Shown here: positions 22,840 to 33,730 of the stretch, in pieces
Layout: the number at the start of each line of letters is the position of its first letter
Numbering within the stretch: position 1 is the first letter of the stretch
Assembly: GCA_004369085.1 (NCBI GenBank)
Contig: ML210191.1
Location: 65,048 to 129,047 of the forward strand
Source: Coprinopsis marcescibilis
Lineage: Eukaryota > Basidiomycota > Agaricomycetes > Agaricales > Psathyrellaceae
DNA length: 64,000 nucleotides
Direction: 5' to 3'
Made by a program: the position numbers and the translations under genes
Notes under the pieces: generated by a model
Database searches by the model: none
What the model was told of the DNA's origin: nothing
What the model saw: only the letters and a program-made list of their open reading frames with translations

Positions 22840-23958
22840 TTAATTTGTCGCATGTCCGACCAAACCCTGTCTTCGTTTCTCTTGCTGGACAGATGTCAGT
22901 CAGGTCAGAACGACACATGTCAAAGCTATCTTACCTCCCGCGCCCACAATAGGTAAAAGCCAATGGCAAGAACGAGAGGCATAACCGTATACCCTAGAAC
23001 ACGTAGCAATAGGGGCATATTCCGCTCGGCCCAAGTAGACCAAGTCCCACCAAGATGCGCGGTGACTATTGCCGCTGGAAAGATCAGATAGCCTGAAAGA
23101 CTACAAACGCGTGTTTAGTACACGTTTCGAAAGGTTCACGACGAGTCTCGATGCCCTCACCTATGACACTTCCAAAACAATTTAGCTTTAGGCCCTCCGC
23201 CCTGCAACTTGTCTTCCCAAAGCATGCTTGCGCCCCCAATGGCCCCCTGTGCCACCATCCAAAAGGTGCATACCCACCCAAGTATCTATATTGTCCGTTC
23301 CTGTCAGCTCCACAGGCCGAAAGGATGCAAGACTAACGCCGTGCCAGGTTGTGCAGTGTTCAGCACCTCGCAGGTTCTTGTTGTGCCAGACTGCCAATGT
23401 GCCCACTACCATAGACGCAGGAAAGGCTAGTGCCCATGTTGGAATGTCGAGGGTAGGCATCATGGGGTTCTTGGGACCATCTGGTGGAGGATAGTAAAGG
23501 CAGACAAGTGCTGCCACGCAATAGCGCCATCTAGTAAACAAGCGCTCGCGCCAGGGAATGGCGGCGTCACTCACAATAGGCAAACTGGAAGAGAGAGAAT
23601 GCCTGTAGCAATGGATGCAGAGCGAACCATCCGAGTGATGTCGGGTCGTGCTTCAGCACAGCAACATAGGTTATTGCTGCTAGAACCTGCGCTGCTCGTG
23701 AGGGCTGACCACAGCTATGTAATATGACGCGACATACCCCTATTGAGGCCTGATATCTATGAGCATTCCGCAGTGGAGAGCCAAAAGGCTTGACAAAACA
23801 CCTACAAGCGCAATAATTCGAGGCAGATCAGGCCTTCCGCGCCTGCTCGAACAATGGTCGTCCCCATGTTGTTGCTTCACTGCCTCATTGTCTGCCAAAA
23901 GTCCCTTCTCGTCGCCCTGGAAATCAGTCGCCGCCGTCCGTTTCGTCAAGACACGCAT
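22840..23958 (-). CDS. cytochrome b561-domain membrane protein (paralogue B)
   Basis: Tandem partner of paralogue A. Start ATG at 23956-23958 (MRVLTKRTAATDFQGD), with a related hydrophilic leader (EKGLLADNEAV against EEPLLAEESQG). Membrane segments include RIIALASIGVLAAITYVAVL, DPTSLGWFALHPLLQAFSLF, TWALAFPASMVVGTLAVWHN, HCTTWHG, WKCHRLSGYLIF and VTAHLGGTWSTWAERNM. The C-terminus is QEKRRQGLVGHATN with stop at 22840-22842. Three of the four usual helix histidines are kept. The third-helix His of paralogue A (LVRHQIVV) is replaced by a segment reading PTLDIPTW, so one haem site may be altered. The intron before SLVCLYYPPP uses acceptor tggcag (chosen by frame). Family call firm, function inferred. 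Confidence 0.83.
23738..23749 (-). other. 12-nt microexon (A-S-I-G) in b561 paralogue B
   Basis: The exon reads GCC TCA ATA GGG between introns 23750-23805 (56 nt, ending atatcag) and 23687-23737 (51 nt, starting gtatgt). It joins RIIAL to VLAAITYV in frame. It differs from the copy in paralogue A at four of four third codon positions yet encodes the same residues. Confidence 0.78.
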
Positions 23959-24664
23959 TTAGGGGAGCTCTTGACCGTAGTGGGGGATTTGTGGGCAGTT
24001 ATCGCGGACGTGATGTAGGCTGGACTAGTTTATAGATGGGCGAGAAGCCCGGCCTTTCATGTCATATTCTATCATTCCCTGCGATGGGACGTCGTCTTGG
24101 GGCGTACACAAATTGTCAACGAAGCATCGAGGCGTTTGTCACGGAAACTGCCTTTAGAATCATCAGATAACGGGAGAACGACGATCAATGATAGCAAAGG
24201 AAGTACAGTGGCCATAGGTGCCTGTAGATGCCGTCGCTGTGCGCTCGACGACATATGCAGACCTAGGCTTTGTTGGCAACGCATAATCTCTCTTGCAGCA
24301 TCAGCGCTCAGCAGTCAGTCTACTGGTCTGCCCCGGAGTACTCCCTGATGTTGAAGTTGATACCCCTGACGCAAAAGGCATCACGCTAGGAAACAATAGA
24401 ACATGTGTACATTTTGGTCAGTTACGCTATTACATCGGAGGGTCGAGGCGACTCGAGATTAGTGATGTTAAAAGTAGCAAAATTAAGGTATCAGTGAAGA
24501 AATAACAATATGAGGTCATCCAATACAGGCAGAACAGCTAGGCGAAAAGATCACAAGGCAGGGAACAGAAAGAAAAAGGAAAAGAAAAGAAGAAAAAGTT
24601 ACATGGTAGGTTGAGGTTGTTGTCCAGCAAAATCGAAAGCGGGTCATGGGTTGGGTGCTTTAGA
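23959..24664. other. intergenic spacer
   Basis: 706 bp between the start of b561 paralogue B and the stop of the SDR gene. Apart from a purine-rich tract (about 24570-24600, runs of A and G) nothing coding or repetitive was recognised. Confidence 0.5.
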
Positions 24665-26432
24665 CTAATCCAGTTTGGGCCATATGCCTTCGGCCTTCCA
24701 TTTGTCCACAATTTCCTTAATGGAATCATGGTTAAATTCGGGTCTCTTGAGTTTATAGTCCAGGACCTTCTTGATTTTGGCGTTATTCAGTCCTACTGTA
24801 TGTTTGCTGAGGGCAGACTTGTCCATGTACGCATTCAAAGGGGTATGCGTGATAGGGGGCTTCGACTCGGCCAGCATTCTCGTCCATCCACCCACATGCT
24901 GTTCGTTGATATCTTCCACCTCATCAAGGACCTGCAGAAAAGAGAAATGTCAACAAGGAATCCACCAAGGACCAACGTTCAACAAACCTTGATAACAGTG
25001 CTCTCTACCAGGTTGAAGAATTCAAAGGTGGTGCCGAAGAACGAGGTAACAACCTGGCCGACGCTCAAGAGAGTGTTGTTCGAGTCATCAACGATGTTAA
25101 ACAAGGGTGCCACGACCCTTTGGCTGGGAGGAACGATGTTGGTAAACTCCTTGATCTTGTTCTTGTCGTTGTGGAAGATAATTTCCTCGCCCGCAGCCTC
25201 GTCTGCAGCTTTCCTGCCCGTTGCTGCAACCCAGGTAGCAGCGGTCCATGCCGCACCGGCAACATCATCGATGTGGACGGTGTTGTTGGGGTTCTTTCCT
25301 GGGGACCATCTTTGAACATCCCGTCAGAACAGGTGATAAACAAAGGCTTCTATGAGTACACACATGGACTTCATAGGCTTCTTGAGGTAACCATATACGG
25401 CAGCTACGTTGATTCCAGTAGCAACTTTGGAAGATAGTTGATAAGTACTTGCGGCATGATGGTTTAGAATCAACTTACTGATCCCGTAATTGGTGTATGG
25501 CCCGTAGATAAAGCCTGTTCTCAAGATTACCAGGTTCAGACTGAAGTACAAGGTCAGAAGGGGGAAAGGAAGTAGGATCATGAAACTCACTCCTCAATGG
25601 CACCCAGACCGCGCAAGGTTTCATGCCACCAGATTCCTGCACTCCCGACCGGCTTCGAATCCTGCTTTTCATCACCTGATTTCGAAGAAGTCTCGTAAAA
25701 GGGCTGCTGAATCCTGACGTACGCCTTGACCTTGCGTTTTGCTGCTTCCAGCCCCAGCAAACGTGCGACGCAATACGTTGAATCGTATTGAATCTGGAGT
25801 GCAGGTTAGGAAATCGACAGGAGTGTGAAACGGATTGTAACTGCGCACCACGTCTGTTCGATCGTCCCTAATCTCTCCAGTGAAATCAAACACATAGTCG
25901 AACGCAGCCTGACCAGCGGGTGGTTCGTAGACTTCAGCGATGGTTGCTAAATGAGGAAGAGCTACGTGAGAATCCAGCTGCATGGAACGATCACATAGGA
26001 TCTATCTTGAGCCAAGCGATCGACTTACTGGCAACCTTCAGGTTGGCCTGCTTGTACTCAACCACCTTGTTCTTCAAAATATGGGGAAACTCAGGACCGA
26101 TGTACCTAGAAAACTTGTCAAAGAGAGTCGAATTGGCAGGCGAAACGGGGGTTCATACGTCGTTGCTGGGTCAACCGAGTACTTGTCGACAATCCTCAAA
26201 TGCTGTGCGGATCGTCAGTGAGTCGGAAAGACTAGGATATGACGGTCAAGGCATACAGAGACGAGAGGTTCGCCATCGAGAGGAATAAGCAACGCAGCGA
26301 GTGCCCTTGAACAAGTATTCAATCCACCTTTTGGCCATACAAGTCTAATAAGAAACGGAAAATTCTGCCTAGCAACTGGAAGAAAAACTTGCCAAAGACC
26401 AAGACAGACGGTTTCGCTTGAGAATCGGCCAT
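24665..26432 (-). CDS. NAD(P)-binding extended SDR / NAD-dependent epimerase-dehydratase-like protein
   Basis: Rossmann-fold protein of the extended SDR (epimerase/dehydratase) group; substrate unknown. The start MADSQAKPSVLVFGG needs a GC-AG intron (26328-26392) to fuse VLVFG to GLNTCSRALAALLIPL, which forms the N-terminal nucleotide-binding turn. The usual GxxGxxG is replaced by G-G-L-N-x-x-S-R. Later segments fit the fold: AFDYVFDFTGEIRDDRTDV, SAGIWWHETLRGLGAIEE, LVILRTGFIYGPYTNYGI, VAAVYGYLKKPMKS and NTVHIDDVAGAAWTAATWVA. The C-terminus is LKRPEFNHDSIKEIVDKWKA then EGIWPKLD. About 420 aa with roughly nine introns. No neighbouring pathway genes hint at the substrate. Confidence 0.8.
26328..26392 (-). 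other. GC-AG intron in the SDR gene
   Basis: A 65-nt intron with the consensus-like donor GCAAGT and acceptor aaaag. It is required to join VLVFG to GLNTCSRAL; read-through changes the frame and destroys the nucleotide-binding start. Confidence 0.78.
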
Positions 26433-26522
26433 TGGTGGAAATTATACTGTCTCCAGTGAAGCAGAGGATGGGGTATCGAAGCAACCACTGTACAATTCCC
26501 TCTCGACAGAACTAGCAATCTA

Positions 26523-26537
26523 CTAACCCTAACCCTA
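26523..26537. repeat. short telomere-like (CCCTAA) motif
   Basis: About 2.5 copies of CTAACC/CCCTAA overlap the stop codon and 3' end of the hydroxyisobutyrate dehydrogenase gene. Too short to be called a telomere relic with confidence. Confidence 0.4.
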
Positions 26538-27751
26538 GCTAATAACCCTCTCCTTTAGAAACTTGTACACGCTCGAAAAGTCTTTCTTAGCCAACTCTGG
26601 ATCTTCTAATACTACTTTACTATAGATATCTCGTGCCGCATGTCCCAGAGGCAAGGAAGATTTTGCCTTTTCCGCTATGTCCGTTGCAAGACCCATATCC
26701 TGAACACGATGACGTTAGAACGCGCCATCCGGCAAATGGCTGACCTCAACACACCTTGAGCATCAGCGCCGTGGCGAATCCACCTTCATAGTCCCTTTCA
26801 CAGGGTGGCGCCTTCCCGGGTAGTGCAGATGGAACCGGATTGTTCACAGAACTTGACCAGCAACCTCCTGTGCTGCTGTTGATCACGGAAGCGAGTACTG
26901 CAGGATCCAAGCCCAACTTTTGTCCCAGAAGCATCGCTTCTGCAACCACGATCTGCTCAACACCAAGCACGAGCTGTGAACGAAGTGGGATTTAGAGCCC
27001 GGCCTCGACAATGACGACAGCGACACCTACATTGTTGCATATCTTCGCGCCAAGGCCTGCACCTGATACTCCACAATGAATGATTCTTTGGCCCATCAAC
27101 TCTAGCACCGGCTTAGCAAGCTCGAAGGACTCCTCAGGACCACCAACAAGGAAGGACAACGTTCCAGCATGGGCTCCAGTGACGCCTAACGAGCCATTTC
27201 AGCTTAGAGCGCGTTCAAGAACGGGTATAATACCTCCGGATACAGGAGCGTCAACCATACGAGTGCCATATGCGGTGATTTGGAGAGCAGTCTTTCTGGA
27301 AATTTCGACGTCGAGGGTTGTGGAATCAATGCACAAGGTGGTCTGCGTGAGATCCGATGAAAGCGACGACAAGGCAGGCAATATCCTGCCGTATACTTCC
27401 TGGACTTGAGGCGAGGACGGAAGCATTGTGACAATTGTGCTGGCTGATAATACAGCTCTGCAGCGCCATTGATTTCAGAAAACAACGAGGATGTACACGG
27501 AAGACGCACTGCTCTGGAGTCTGAACCACTGTGACATTCGAGCCTGGAAATTTTTGGTTGAAGTGCTTGTAGAACGCGTGAGCTGTATCTGGATGAGCAT
27601 CGCAAACGACGAACTGGGCGTCTTTGGAGGCAGTGTGTGTCTTTGAAAACAGGTTTGTGGCCATTTCAAAGCCCATTCTGCCGAGCCCTATGAAGGCAGT
27701 GGTGTTTGCGCGGCGTGCATGGAGAGCTAGACGGCTCACAGAGGGCCTCAT
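26535..27751 (-). CDS. 3-hydroxyisobutyrate dehydrogenase-like (beta-hydroxyacid dehydrogenase)
   Basis: NAD-dependent oxidation of 3-hydroxyisobutyrate to methylmalonate semialdehyde in valine breakdown, normally mitochondrial. Start ATG at 27749-27751 (MRPSVSRLALHARRANTT) gives a short Arg/Ser-rich presequence. The Rossmann turn FIGLGRMGFEMATNL follows immediately, then SASTIVTMLPSSPQVQEVYG, CIDSTTLDV and the substrate-binding motif MVDAPVSGGVTGAHAGTLSF. Next are the catalytic-Lys segment GLGAKICNN, VVAEAMLLGQKLGLDPAVLA and GGFATALMLKDMGLA. It ends FLKERVIS. About 370 aa, six or so introns, normal family length. A (CGA)7 run abuts the start codon in the leader. Confidence 0.9.
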
Positions 27752-27771
27752 CGTCGTCGTCGTCGTCGTCG
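27751..27771. repeat. (TCG)7 / (CGA)7 trinucleotide tract
   Basis: Seven perfect units directly next to the start codon of the hydroxyisobutyrate dehydrogenase gene, within its 5' leader as read on the minus strand. Confidence 0.85.
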
Positions 27772-28052
27772 AGGGGCAAGGTCCGGGTAGCAGAGCCCCT
27801 GACAATGATCGCCGAACGGGGCGTGGGAGTTATGATGTTTGTGATCGGTGCAGACGGAGCTATTTCTGGACAGTCTCCACCAGTATGACGCGACAGGGAC
27901 TTGTTGGTTGGCTTATAACGAACTGGCAGGAGACATCATGACAATCCCACAGTACCCACATATACCCCGGACAAATCTCTAATCCCATTTCCTCCCCGAA
28001 TACAGTACCCTTCTTATATTCGTCCACCGAATCTTCTGTAACCCCAGGTCCA
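27752..28052. promoter_or_regulatory. bidirectional promoter spacer, HIBADH / arrestin-like gene
   Basis: 301 bp between divergent start codons. Apart from the trinucleotide tract at its left edge, no motif was recognised. Confidence 0.4.
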
Positions 28053-29602
28053 ATGGCTTCAGCCCACACAGACTCACCGCTTCCCGACTACGAGGACGAC
28101 GAGTCCCAGCCGCTACCCCTTTACTCACAGACCGTTGGCAGCTCGGAATGTCTTCTTCAGACGGAGACTCCGCGTCGGAGAGACTGTCCAACTTGCGAGT
28201 GGATGTTCTCGACAAAGCGGATCGTCGTTAACCTGGGCCATCGTCTCTGGAAGACTTCTGGCCCTGCATACGGACTCGGTTCGCGTATTGACGGCGCGGT
28301 AAAGGTTAACGACACGAAACACCGCCTGGCTTCCATTACCGTCACCGTATGTGCCATTGTTCATTGCCCAGCCCAATACGCGATTATTAACGCGTCATAT
28401 AGCTTGAAGGGCGGCTCAAGAGCTCCGTTCCAGAGAAGCTACCCACCGGCGACGAGCAGTCCTCTGCATTTCTATCACACATGATGTCGATATATGACGC
28501 ATCCAAAGACGGCGATTTCAATGCTCCAGCCGAGATTCCCTTCTCATTCCCGTTCCCCACACATCTGAGGTACAAAGGCGAAGAGAGGCCGTGTCCACCC
28601 TCATTCTCATACGCAGATGTCCATTTCATCTGCGAGATATCCTACTCGCTACGCTTTGATGTCTCGTGGAACTCCAACCTGTCGAAGAAGCTGAAGAAAT
28701 CAGAGTCGTAAGTTGCTCGGCGGACGCGCCAACCACGGCACTAACTATTGTTTCAGGAAAGCTATCTCCATCTACTACCTTCCGAAGACTAGCCCAACTA
28801 TCCCTCCTCTATGCATTCTACCACCAGCCTCGAGGCATCTGGAGAACCCGCCCTTGTTCCTTCAGGGTTCCGAGCGAATGGACTCATTCCCCATCGCACC
28901 CGCTTTCCGGCCAACGGACAGGCCAATCAAATTAACCAAGCAACAAAGGCTACATCTCAAATCTTTGGAGAACTCGGTATACGTACGTAGCGCAACCCAG
29001 CTATCTCTCGATTTCCGACCTCACCTTGTTTTTTGCCTTAGCTTTCCCTCCCGGTACCAGCCACATTTACATCAGGGCAACAGATTCCATTCATGATCTC
29101 CTTGTCGTTTCCAGACAACCCATACATATCGGAGATGCTGTCGTGCAGACCGGAAGTACAGCTTCTCAAGCAAGTTGGACTGAATCGGAAAGCAGATGGA
29201 GTCATCGGCTCCACAATTGAACGCAACATTCCCTTGTCCACCGCCACTATTCGCAAATCGTCAGGTTGGTGTGAAGGTGTGGTCGTCCTAAAGGGCGAGA
29301 TCCAAGCGGGGGATGCTGGCACGGAATCGTCCTGGCTTCTCTCAGATGTTGCACATGTACAGGTATGTCGAATAACCTCTCCGTTTAGCTCAAACTAACA
29401 AGCTTTGATAATACAGTATATCCTTCGCGTTTCGCTCAAGCCACCCCGAAGCCTGTCAGAACACGTCCCCAGTTTCGTCAGCGACACGGTCATTAAGCTT
29501 ACCACTTCGAGTTGGGGGTCAGTTGAACGTGAAATGGCTTCGAGCGGTGGATCGACGACGCCGGCAGTCAATCTAGCCAGCAACCTGAGACGATTATATT
29601 AA
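28053..29602 (+). CDS. arrestin-like N-terminal domain protein
   Basis: Predicted alpha-arrestin-fold adaptor of a type common in Agaricomycetes; such proteins usually link membrane cargo to ubiquitin ligases. The N-terminus is acidic and Pro-rich (MASAHTDSPLPDYEDDESQP) with a PLYS motif. Beta-strand-rich segments follow: KTSGPAYGLGSRIDGAVKV, IPFSFPFPTHLRY, DVHFICEISYSLRFDVSW, VPATFTSGQQIPFMISLSFP and VQYILRVSLKPPRSLSE. Three or four introns; the one at about 28980-29041 was placed because its acceptor restores LSLPVPATFTSGQQIPF in frame. About 430 aa. The fold assignment rests on general pattern rather than a strict motif, so the specific role is open. Confidence 0.7.
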
Positions 29603-30435
29603 CGAATGCTATGAAATTCATGAAACAAACCTTGCTTTTATTGTTACGACTTGTACACCATACCATGTATAGTACAGTACACCTTATTCGTAATACACTT
29701 TATCGGAACTACATACCTTGGCGTACTAGTACTTGGTCGCAATATCTCCAAGGCGTGGCTTCGGCTTCGGGCGTATCTAAATACATCTCCCCGGCCCCTC
29801 GTGGTTACGAACATACGTTCCCCGAGTGCCTGCAGTGCTGGCCGTGGACCAGGTAATTTGTATCGGCTGATTATGAGTCAAGTCCAACGGATGCGGGCTG
29901 GTCTGAGCGAATCTGAAGGGTTTTGAACGAAACAGATCATCTCATGAGAACGCGGTAGATTCCACCCAAAGTCTTTGATGACTCAACGCGCCATGGCTCA
30001 ATGTACTCTCGCAAGATCAAACAGAGTTAACATCTGTGCATATAGCGTCAGCCTTCGCGCAGAAAAGCCGCAACATGGGACTAGACTGACAGTACATGCC
30101 AGTGTACCCGCGACGTCGGCCAGTATGATTAATATGAAGTCGTCGACATCTCTTGATTTGCGGGCAACATAGGTCGTCAAGTGAACATTTATGCCGTCAA
30201 GTACGCAAGTCTTTCAGACTTGTTAACACGTTGGATAGTATCGCTCGACGTTCCGCGAACATGATGGTCTGGTGCAAAGGCAAGTGCTGTGTCGGCCCCT
30301 AACACAGGTATGTACGTGCACAGCCACGACGTTGCCGCCGCAATCAAAGTGCCCTGGCCGCACCAGCTAGCTCATCGTCTTCGACGACGTCCTCGACGCA
30401 GGCTCTGAACGACGACAAGGTCACAAAGGACGACC
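29603..30435. other. intergenic spacer
   Basis: 833 bp between the arrestin-like stop and the SCYL2 start. It contains small GTAC-rich palindromic words near 29648-29690 but no supportable gene. The last part presumably is the SCYL2 promoter and leader. Confidence 0.5.
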
Positions 30436-33400
30436 ATGGCACACGTATTAGCAGCCGCCAACTCCTTCTTTGGGCGCACTGCGATCTCCCAATCCTACAA
30501 CATCGCCAGCCCGTCGCAGTCAAGCCGTCCATCGACTCCTGCCTCATTCGGTGCCAACGGTAGCGGGGGGCCCTCAGCTATCGTACCAATGCCACTCACA
30601 CCTCCATTCCATATTGGCTTATGGAAGGTACAACCGGCAACACACAAAGTGACGAACAAGCGCGTTTCTGTATGGTCATTTGATAAACGCGGACCTGAGA
30701 TGGAGAGATTGGGTCAAGCAGGGAAGGATCGGACACTAGAGGTGCTCAAAGGCGAGGTTGGCCCATTTATGCGAAGGCTACTTGATAATATCTGATGAAG
30801 TGATACAGGCTGCAGCCCTCAGTCGACTTCGACATCCTTCAATTCTTGGTACGTCTGGGTCAATCCCTGGGGGTTTGGATTGGGATGTTGATTCCTTCTC
30901 TTAGAGATGGTGGAACCACTGGAGGAAACACGGACTGAACTAGTATTCGCGACTGAGCCCGTTCTCTCATCGTTGGAGCTGTCAATACCGGGCTCAGGAA
31001 AGCATGCATCCCTGGTGGAACTCGACGAGATCGAGGTCTGTTCACTACCGATTTATAGCCTCATTCAGTTCTAACTGCTATGCAGATACAGAAAGGCATT
31101 CTCCAACTATGCAAAGGCCTCTCATTTCTTCATAGTCAAGCTCAATTAATCCACAGCAACCTCTGTCCGGAGAGTGTCGTACTCAATAGCTCTGTATGCC
31201 GTCAAATTTTCAATTTCAGGAAGCACAGCTCTGACCTCGTCTCAGGGGGACTGGAAGATATCAGGTCTAGGATTAACCATTCCTCTGCTTACCAACGGCA
31301 ATCCAACGCGCTGGGAGTTTCCTACATTCGATGGTCGCGTACCGGCATACATTCAAAGGTCCTTTGACTACATGGGTAAGTGATGGGTACATTTCACAAC
31401 TCCACTCATTAACGGTGCCGTTCAGCACCGGAATACGCCTTGGACGAGCAGCTCGTCACCGCCTCGGATATGTATTCATTGGGCTGCCTGATCTATACCG
31501 TCCATAATAAAGGAACTCCGCCCTTCAGAACACATGGAAGTCTGGGAAGTATCCGGGAAAATGCCGGTAAGCCCTTGCCTGGGATGAGTCGATGGGAGGC
31601 AGATCTGCAATGTAGGTACCCCAAGTCTTTCTCTGCGACGGTATGGTAACCGCCGCATTTAGCACTCCTTGGTTCGCTGGTGACACGAAACGGCACTTCG
31701 CGGCCAACACCTCAAACCCTTCCTTCTCATCCATTCTTCTCCTCGCTACCTATCTCAACACTCAACTTTTTGGATCGCTCTACCTTCACTGCGAAAACTC
31801 GAGAAGAAAAGATTTCGTTTATGAAAGGATTGGCAGGAGTGTTGAGCCGTTTCTCGGAAGGGCTGCAGACACGAAAGATTCTGCCTTCGTTGTTGGAAGA
31901 GGTGAACTACTTTGTGCTCGAGTCTGAACGTTGACTAACATACGGCCTGATTCCAAGATGAAAGACACCAACTTGCTACCTTACATCCTCCCGAACGTTT
32001 TCGCCATCTCCCAGGCACTTTCTCCGAGCCAATTCGCGTCGTTGGTTCTCCCAAGCTTGAAGCCGTTATTTGCAGTCAAGGAGCCACCACAGAACATGCT
32101 TACGCTGTTGGACAATCTGACCATGCTTCAATCCAAAACCGACAAATCCGTTTTCAAAGACCGTATGTAATCAATCATCCGTTGCGCCGTTCGCGTCATA
32201 ACCTTGACCCTCAGACGTTCTACCGCTGGTGTACAATGCCCTAGAGTCCGAGCACGCAGTCGTATGTATCTCCCGGCCCTCAAATTGATGCAAGCTAACC
32301 GTCGTCTAGGTCCAAGAGCGGGCGTTATCAGCGGTGCCCGGGCTTTGCGATACGGTGGACTATGCAGAAGTACAAGGCGTCCTCTTCCCTCGAGTTGCAG
32401 TGAGAGAGATCAGCAGCCGTAGAATTCCCACCCGCTGACGTTTTGACCCAGGTCGTCTTCTCCAAGACCAGAATATTGACTGTGAAAATTGCAACACTGA
32501 ATACGTTCCTGGCCATGGTGAAAACCCTGGACCAATCGAGCTTGACACAAAAGTTGGTACCACTGCTATCAAAGATCAGGACAAAGGAACCCGCAGTAAT
32601 GGTAAGCCCTTCGATTCATTCCTGATCATCCAGCCGTTAAGCATACATACATAGATGGCTACACTGGCCGTCCAGGAAGCGATGGGCTTCAAGGTAGACA
32701 GAGAAGCGGTTGCTACGCTCGTTCTTCCTCAGTTATGGTCAATGTCTATAGGCCCTCGTACGTGTTCTCTTTACGAATGTCTTTCCAACTTAACCTCTCT
32801 TCAGTGCTAAACGTCGCCCAATTCCAACGGTTCATGGAAGTCATAAAGAAACTCGGAGAACGTGTACAAAGAGAACACGACCAGTTTTTGCGTGATTCAC
32901 AACGCTTGGAAGACCGTTCTTCCACAGCTACCAGCGGGGATGGCAACGTACCCGTCAACAGCACCTCATCCGACTTTGAAACATTGGTCAACAAGTCAAA
33001 TGCCTCAGGTCTAGCTGCTGCTCAGCCGTTGAAATTGGCACCGACCAATTCCAATTCCACGACCGCCCAAGCGGCCTCTTGGGAAGACGATGTATGGGGC
33101 GACCTTTTGAACGGCGACCAATCAAAGACGCAGACACCTCAATCTCGATCGCTCAACCCAACCCCTGTTGCATCTCCTCCGATCCCCCCGATAACCCAAC
33201 CAACGCGGCTGAACAGCTTCCAATCCCGGCCATCGAAACTTGGGGCCACGCCCCTGGTCCCATCCTCTTCCACGGCCACTTCACAGTCGCACGCAGCTCG
33301 GTCATTCAGCACCCCTTCATCATCTATGCGACCGAAAGCAAACTACAACGTATCCCTTGCAACCACCGCTCCTCCACCGCCTTCCATCAAACTTGGCGCA

Positions 33401-33670
33401 CCAGCACAACCAGCACAACCAGCATATGTTCAACCAAACTACAGTCTCGATTTCTCGGCTCCAGCGAGCAACCCCGCACCGTTGAATTCGTTCACCTCTG
33501 CTCCCCTTCAGCCGGCCATATTCTCTACCCCCTTCGTTGCGAGTACCCCGACACAGCCAACACTTGGTGCCAGCATCTTAACACCATCTAAACCTCCTCA
33601 ACCATCCTGGGGAGGCGGTCAAAAACAGCTGTCCAAGGCCGATTGGGGAGACTTTGACCCATTGGCATAA
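30436..33670 (+). CDS. SCYL2: SCY1-like pseudokinase (SCYL2 type)
   Basis: Clathrin-associated pseudokinase thought to act in trans-Golgi/endosome traffic. Exon joins give FHIGLWKVQPATHKVTNKRV, SVWSFDKRGPEMERLGQ, LSRLRHPSILEMVEPLEE, then GILQLCKGLSFLHSQAQLIH. The catalytic loop is HSNLCPESVVLN instead of HRD and the DFG position reads GDWKISGLGLTI, so catalytic residues are missing as usual in the family. Next are MAPEYALDEQLVTASDMYSL and HEAT repeats (LLPYILPNVFAISQALSPSQ; VFSKTRILTVKIATLNTFL). The C-terminal third is Ser/Pro/Thr-rich with ASWEDDVWGDL and ends QLSKADWGDFDPLA, resembling clathrin/AP-binding tails. About 880 aa, around twelve introns. The stop is 60 bp from the convergent HRQ1 stop. 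Confidence 0.9.
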
Positions 33671-33730
33671 ATTATTCATATTCATATACGTTTGACTAGA
33701 TCCTAACATATTAACGATGCTTAATGTTCG

